Shown in pieces: positions 59,613-64,000 of a DNA stretch of 64,000 nucleotides. The DNA comes from Sinotaia quadrata (lineage: Eukaryota; Mollusca; Gastropoda; Architaenioglossa; Viviparidae). The translations under genes and the position numbers were made by a program. The notes under the pieces are model-generated. The model worked only from the letters and a program-made list of their open reading frames with translations, was not told the DNA's origin and made no database searches. Location: the NCBI GenBank assembly GCA_028829895.1, contig CM054177.1:38594564-38658563 (forward strand), written 5' to 3'. Within the stretch, counting starts at the first letter, position 1; every line of letters begins with the position of its first letter.

Positions 59613-59711
59613 TCACTACTTCTACTTGAAGTCACATGGTGATGATAGCAGATATTCCTTGTAGTTAAGGCAACCTTGTGAATCTAGCCACTTATCTTTA
59701 CCACATCATTG

Positions 59712-59938
59712 CTTTAGTGTAATAAATTGTAGTGATTTTCAGGTTATAGTGAAATGTAATAAATTGTAGTGATTTTCAAGTTATAGTGAGATGTAAGAAA
59801 TTGTAGTGATTTTCAAGTTATAGTGAGATGTAAGAAATTGTAGTGATTTTCAAGTTATAGTGAGATGTAAGAAATTGTAGTGATTTTCAAGTTATAGTGA
59901 GATGTAAGAAATTGTAGTGATTTTCAAGTTATTATGGT
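59712..59938 (+). repeat. 35-bp minisatellite, 6 copies (XDH intron)
   Basis: Core attgtagtgattttcaagtt plus atagtgagatgtaag. The inner copies are identical. Confidence 0.96.
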
Positions 59939-60039
59939 GACATGCTATGTTTGTAATAAATCTCCATACCATGTAATCCTTTCTAGGCTTTAATGGAGGT
60001 CTTATAATATCTAAATCTTTTCCCTTTCAAGGCCAATGC

Positions 60040-60335
60040 CTTACTAAGGATATAATTATGGTCTTATTAAGGATGTAAGGGTGGACTTATTAAGGAGTAA
60101 GGGCAGTCTTATTAAGGATGTAAGGGCAATCTTATTAAGGATGTAAGGGGTTGGTCTTATTAAGGATGTAATAATGGTCTAACTAAGGTTGATCTTACTA
60201 AGGCTGTAAGGTTGGTCTTACAAAGGTTGGTCTTATTAGGGTTGCAAGGTTGGTCTTACTAAGGCTGTAAGGTTGGTCTTACTAAGGCTGGTCTTATTAA
60301 GGCTGTAAGGTTGGTCTTAATAATGCTTTAAGACT
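60040..60335 (+). repeat. 23-27-bp minisatellite, about 11 copies (XDH intron)
   Basis: Core ttggtcttactaaggctgta. The left part has taaggatgtaagg variants. Confidence 0.92.
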
Positions 60336-60788
60336 GGTTTTACCAAACATTAAAGGACTCTTCCTATAAATGTAGAGATGGTCTTAATAAAGCTAAGGTT
60401 ATAGTTATCCTGAAAAGCCTTTTAATCTGCAATTAAAATATGTCTGCTCTTCAAAAAGTACCTTAAATTCATCAATAATGGGAAAAAGAAAACAAATGTG
60501 TTCAAACTTTTAAGCTAATGAGGAAATTTTAACAGTTTTTCTGTTTATGAGAAATTCATGAACTCTTTCAGGAAAGTTTAAACTGTTGTATTTGTTGGGG
60601 ACTGATAATTACAATGGAATGATCTACTTTTGAAAGGAAAAATTCATTACTGTTCTATAACTGAGAATAAATTCATATCACAATGTTTGTGAGGAAATCT
60701 TTAATAAAATTCTATGTACGAGGTAGATGTGCAAATACTGTGGTCATCTCATTTTGCTTTGTCAAAAATTGATGTATGAACAGCTCAC

Positions 60789-60956
60789 CTTGGACGAATA
60801 GATGCCTGGTGGATTGTTACTATTTCGCAGCAAAGAGACATTGAAAACATGAGGGATGTTGCCCAAAGTTGGAATTTTGTATGTGCTGGGGCCACAGGTC
60901 AGCAGTTTTCCATCAGGTTGAACTTTGTACTGCTCTAGCATCATCATTCCATATCC
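60789..60956 (-). CDS. XDH: xanthine dehydrogenase, third-last coding exon (partial gene)
   Basis: This exon encodes 56 residues of the C-terminal molybdenum-cofactor domain of xanthine dehydrogenase, the cytosolic enzyme that oxidises hypoxanthine to xanthine and urate. Seen: the translation starts GYGMMMLEQY and includes GPSTYKIP, NIPHVFNVSLLRN and IYSSK, in the same order as in animal XDH (family pattern FVQG-G--TLEE, GPSTYKIP, SLLR, Y-SK). The exon begins after a pyrimidine-rich tract ending TTTTTGTACAG and ends AAG|GTGAGC, phase 0 at both ends. GPSTYKIP favours XDH over aldehyde oxidase, which usually has GP--YKIP with another middle. The 3' splice site lies inside a 57-bp tandem duplication. 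The preceding exon, expected to end in ...GAF-Q, was not found before the window end, so the upstream intron is longer than 3 kb. Symbol assigned by similarity from memory of the family. Confidence 0.9.
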
Positions 60957-61056
60957 CTGTACAAAAACAGAATTTGTAGACAAACAATATTACACAAATA
61001 TCATTCCATATCCCTGTACAAAAACAGAATTTGTAGACAAATAATATTACACAAAT
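60943..61056 (-). repeat. 57-bp tandem duplication spanning an XDH 3' splice site
   Basis: Two nearly identical 57-bp units (60943-60999 and 61000-61056, one difference seen). Each carries the end of the intron, the acceptor TTTTTGTACAG and the first 14 bases of the exon. Only the proximal copy leads into the full exon. Splicing at the distal copy (exon start 61013) would read GYGMIFV and then a stop (TAA). Confidence 0.92.
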
Positions 61057-61179
61057 ATGGACTGGGGTACTTACACTTATAAAATCAATGGTTGATATTT
61101 ATTTAGATAAAATTAAAAGCAACTATTAGTTTTACTCTTACACATTTAGAAATGTTTTTATTCATTTTTATTAATAAAA

Positions 61180-61460
61180 ACTGTTATGATTAATCTTTCA
61201 CATCAGAATTGTTTTGACTAATCTTTCACATAAATAGTGTTTTGAATCATCTTTCACATAAGAACTGTTTTGATTAATCTTACACATAAGAAATGTTATT
61301 ATTAATCTTAAAATAAAGAACTGTTATTATTAATCTTAAAATACACAACTGTTATTATTAATCTTAAAATAAAGAACTGTTATTATTAATTTTAAGATAA
61401 AGAACTGTTATTATTAATCTTAAAATAAAGAACTGTTATTATTAATCTTATACAAAAGAA
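61180..61460 (+). repeat. 28-bp minisatellite, about 10 copies
   Basis: Core gaactgttattattaatctt plus aaaataaa. The left copies (gttttgattaatctttcacat) are diverged. Confidence 0.95.
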
Positions 61461-63639
61461 ATGTTTATTTCACTCTCATAAAATAACTGTTGTGCATTCA
61501 AAAACCTTCATCATCCTTCTCATAAAATAACAAACATTGTTAGCAGATGAATGTTGGATGTGTGGTGACTACAACAAAAATAATCATATACAATCATGAC
61601 AAGTGTTATTTTACTTTATATTATACATTTTTGTTGAATTATCATTTTATGCTTTAGACTGTTTAATATTAACCATTTAATGTTTCCTTTAGTCTCCTCT
61701 CCAATTTTCTGTATAAACATGGAATATTATTGTTTGCTTAGTCAGCAGTAAGAAATGTATAGCAAAATAAATAAATAATACCAAGATATAAAATTACTGT
61801 TAAAGAGCAATAGCAAATGACGTAAACAAAAAACACTACAAATATAATAATACAAACATGTAAATACACAAAACAAATGAAATCAAGTGAACAAAACACA
61901 CCTCCATTTTAGGCAGCCATTAAACTTTATAATTTATCTAATCAATCAATCCATCCATCATTCATCAGTCAATTCATCAATTATAAAGAAAAGAAAAGAA
62001 ATAAGTCTCTGAAAATAAGTCAATACACACACATACATTCTGTCCTTAATGCAATATTTTGAGTATTATGATTCAATAATAGAGGCAAAGTGATCTTTCT
62101 CCCTGCTAAAAATAGCACTTCTCACAAATGTCCACATCTTCCAAAAATTGGACCTCATAGAATTCTGGTTGGGTTTTAAGACCAAGATTCACAACCAACA
62201 AATTCATAATGCAGCATGGATATGAAGCAATTTCTTGATAATGCAGAGTGAACAAGTAGGGATTAGCACTTATGGACTGCTTAGTGTAATGTCACACAGT
62301 ATGAAATAGTTGTGAATGTTATTGTAATTCCACTATCAAAATTATGCCGATAACTAAATAACCATTCTTTATTAATATTTCTATTTGACATTATTTCTTA
62401 CTATAGTTATATTTGCACTATTTCCTTACTTTTAGGCATGTAAATTCTGTATATAATTTTTTCATTTTACTTGTATACTTAAGTTTCTCTCATCATTATT
62501 TTGAAAGTGGTGTATTTGTGTGTGTTATTGGTTTTGAAATCTCCAAAGGATTATTGTTTTTTACCTGGTACCATGAGAAAACTTGACTAGATGGAATGTG
62601 GTATTTTAGTGTTGATTGCTCATGCAGAGTGACTTCTTTGTGATGCTAGGCTGACAAAACAATAGCAGCCTCAAGAATAGAGTGTACCCAGCATATTGGT
62701 TGCACCCATGATTCTGATCCATGGGTGGCTTGCTCTTGGTGTCTAGATTAGCACACTTGATTGTGATCCATGGGTGGATAACTCTTGTCTAAATTAGCGT
62801 AGAAGCAACTCTGAGTGCAAGTGAGCAGGAATAAGTGGATGTGTTGGCAACCAGAGTCTGTGATTGGGTGTCACCAAACGATGTCACCAACTGAAGGACT
62901 GATGCCAAGTGCATTAGGCGATGCTATGTTTTAGGGCCAAAGGCATCGACCTGAGTATTTAGTGACCACCAATTAAAGAGACTTCCTAGCCTACAGACAT
63001 ACAAGTCTTAATGTTAACGTTGAAACTCTGTTGAGAGAGTTATGTTACTAAAGATATGCTAAGTTTTAAATGTTCTTTTATACAAGTTTATAAGGGGACC
63101 CCATTGAATGCGAACACAAGTTTACATATTTTAATACTGATCAATATAATGATTAAATTTTGATACTTATCTCAATACAGTTAGGAATTTAGTGTCTTTC
63201 CAGCTTAATCATTATAGAAATGATTGCTATATACTTTGTTTAAGCTGGCTTGTTATGACAATACTTATTCATGAGTTACTGTTCATGTGTTGTACACAAA
63301 CACGAACCTTGGTGTATTACAGTATGTTGGACAGTTGATCAAGGTGTGTTTGGAATCAGGAGACTAAACATTGTGACTGTGGAGTAAGATCATTTCCATC
63401 TTCAACAGCCTAAATTGTTTCTATTGACAGGAACATTGGGAGTCAATCTTCTAGATATCTATAGATATATAAACAGCTAAGTGCAGCTGGTATTAATAAA
63501 CTATTACATGACACTCGAAATACATGTCACGTATTTATACTGTAAAGAATCAATGTCACAATAGTCAAATCTTTGCTCTATGTCTATTATGTATAACATT
63601 TGTTTGTATTTATTAAATTTTCATTGAAATTATACCTTG
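61461..63639. other. no exon seen
   Basis: Unique A+T-rich DNA. 62.62-62.82 kb has a duplication of about 65 bp (ttgtgatccatgggtgg). No coding segment of XDH recognised on either strand. Confidence 0.5.
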
Positions 63640-64000
63640 TGTGACAGAGCAGAATTGCCTGTCCCCATTTTAATTAAATATTATATTACTTGTTTAATGT
63701 TAGCATGACATGACCTTCGGGTACTGTGTGTTTTGTAAGTACTAGAGATAAAATAACAACTCATGAAGAAAATGTGCTAGAACTTGATGATGTAATCTAA
63801 ACTGGTCTTATATGGATGAGTAGTTTTTATTATCCAATGGTTAAGATTCACAAGAATGAGACCAGCCAATGGGCTGAGAATCAAAGTTTACCTGCCCAAA
63901 TAATTCTATTCTCTAATCACTTTGAATTTGGTGTGGCTGAAGTCCGATCATGAAAGGCGGCCATTAGTTTAATGGTGAGTTAACTGATTGAAAGAGAATG
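63640..64000 (+). mobile_element. 1.5-kb dispersed family, copy 4, cut by the window end
   Basis: Begins TGTGACAGAGCAGAATTGCC at about 63648. It continues with GACATGACCTT, GGATGAGTAGTTTTTATTAT and GACCAGCCAATGGGCTGA, which also occur in copy 1. Only the first 350 bases are in the window. Confidence 0.75.

Larger units (their letters stand above)
56065..60788 (-). other. intron of XDH with nested repeats
   Basis: Intron of 4,724 bp between donor GTGAGC (60788) and acceptor AACTAG (56065). It contains a 57-bp retrotransposon tail with target-site duplication, a 41-bp tandem array, a copy of the 1.5-kb dispersed family inserted antisense to the gene, and arrays at 58.7, 59.2, 59.5, 59.7 and 60.05 kb. 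No further XDH-like exon was seen in it. The two flanking exons encode adjacent segments of XDH with nothing missing. Confidence 0.8.
60957..64000 (-). other. upstream XDH intron (incomplete), no further exon seen
   Basis: By position this is the intron before the 60.79-60.96 kb exon. I looked on the minus strand for a segment ending ...EGAF-Q before a donor and found none, so the next exon lies beyond 64 kb. The stretch holds the splice-site duplication, a 28-bp array at 61.18-61.46 kb, unique A+T-rich DNA, and the start of a dispersed 1.5-kb repeat at 63.64 kb. Confidence 0.55.

Overview
The window is about two-thirds A+T, has spliceosomal introns of 1.9 and 4.7 kb, carries decayed animal-type DNA and RNA transposons, and is packed with micro- and minisatellites. 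It comes from an animal nuclear genome, probably an invertebrate with a sizeable genome. I cannot name the phylum safely. No prokaryotic gene organisation is present, and most long open frames are by-products of tandem repeats.

The one gene I can identify is at the right end on the minus strand. It is the 3' end of a xanthine dehydrogenase (XDH) gene of the molybdenum hydroxylase family. Three exons were placed by protein similarity and splice signals: 60956-60789, 56064-55897 and 53983-53936 (stop codon at the end of the last). Together they encode 127 residues, including the GEPP segment with the catalytic glutamate and a C-terminal KPWYVEL. All junctions are phase 0. The rest of the gene lies beyond position 64000. 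The 3' splice site of the first of these exons lies in a 57-bp tandem duplication, which leaves a decoy acceptor followed by an in-frame stop. The introns hold a 25-bp minisatellite, a very short retrotransposon insertion with 13-bp target-site duplications, and a copy of a 1.5-kb dispersed repeat.

From 1 to about 53.9 kb I find no gene I can name. The stretch holds (a) about 60 tandem arrays with units mostly of 22-71 bp and almost all unrelated to one another, adding up to roughly 15 kb by my spans; (b) a nest of dead transposons at 11.7-15.0 kb: two piggyBac transposase fragments in opposite orientations, a LINE fragment between them and a hAT end; (c) a probable Tc1/mariner (IS630) remnant at 24 kb whose transposase 3' end has turned into a minisatellite; (d) a dispersed family of about 1.5 kb (34.4-36.5, 50.7-52.3, 56.9-58.4 and 63.6 kb to the window end) that looks like solo LTRs; (e) hAT ends near 0.1 and 37.0 kb and possible tRNA-derived SINEs at 15.8, 20.7 and 41.0 kb; (f) two frames of unknown function with coding-like composition (28.3-29.4 kb minus and 38.8-39.3 kb plus), probably transposon-derived; and (g) islands of complex, less A+T-rich sequence (for example 22.95-23.28 and 26.64-27.13 kb) that could be conserved regulatory DNA.

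I found no operon, CRISPR array, rRNA or intact tRNA, and no gene cluster suggesting a new pathway. The unusual aspects are the density and history of the tandem arrays and the splice-site duplication in XDH. Coordinates of repeats were read by eye and may be off by several bases.
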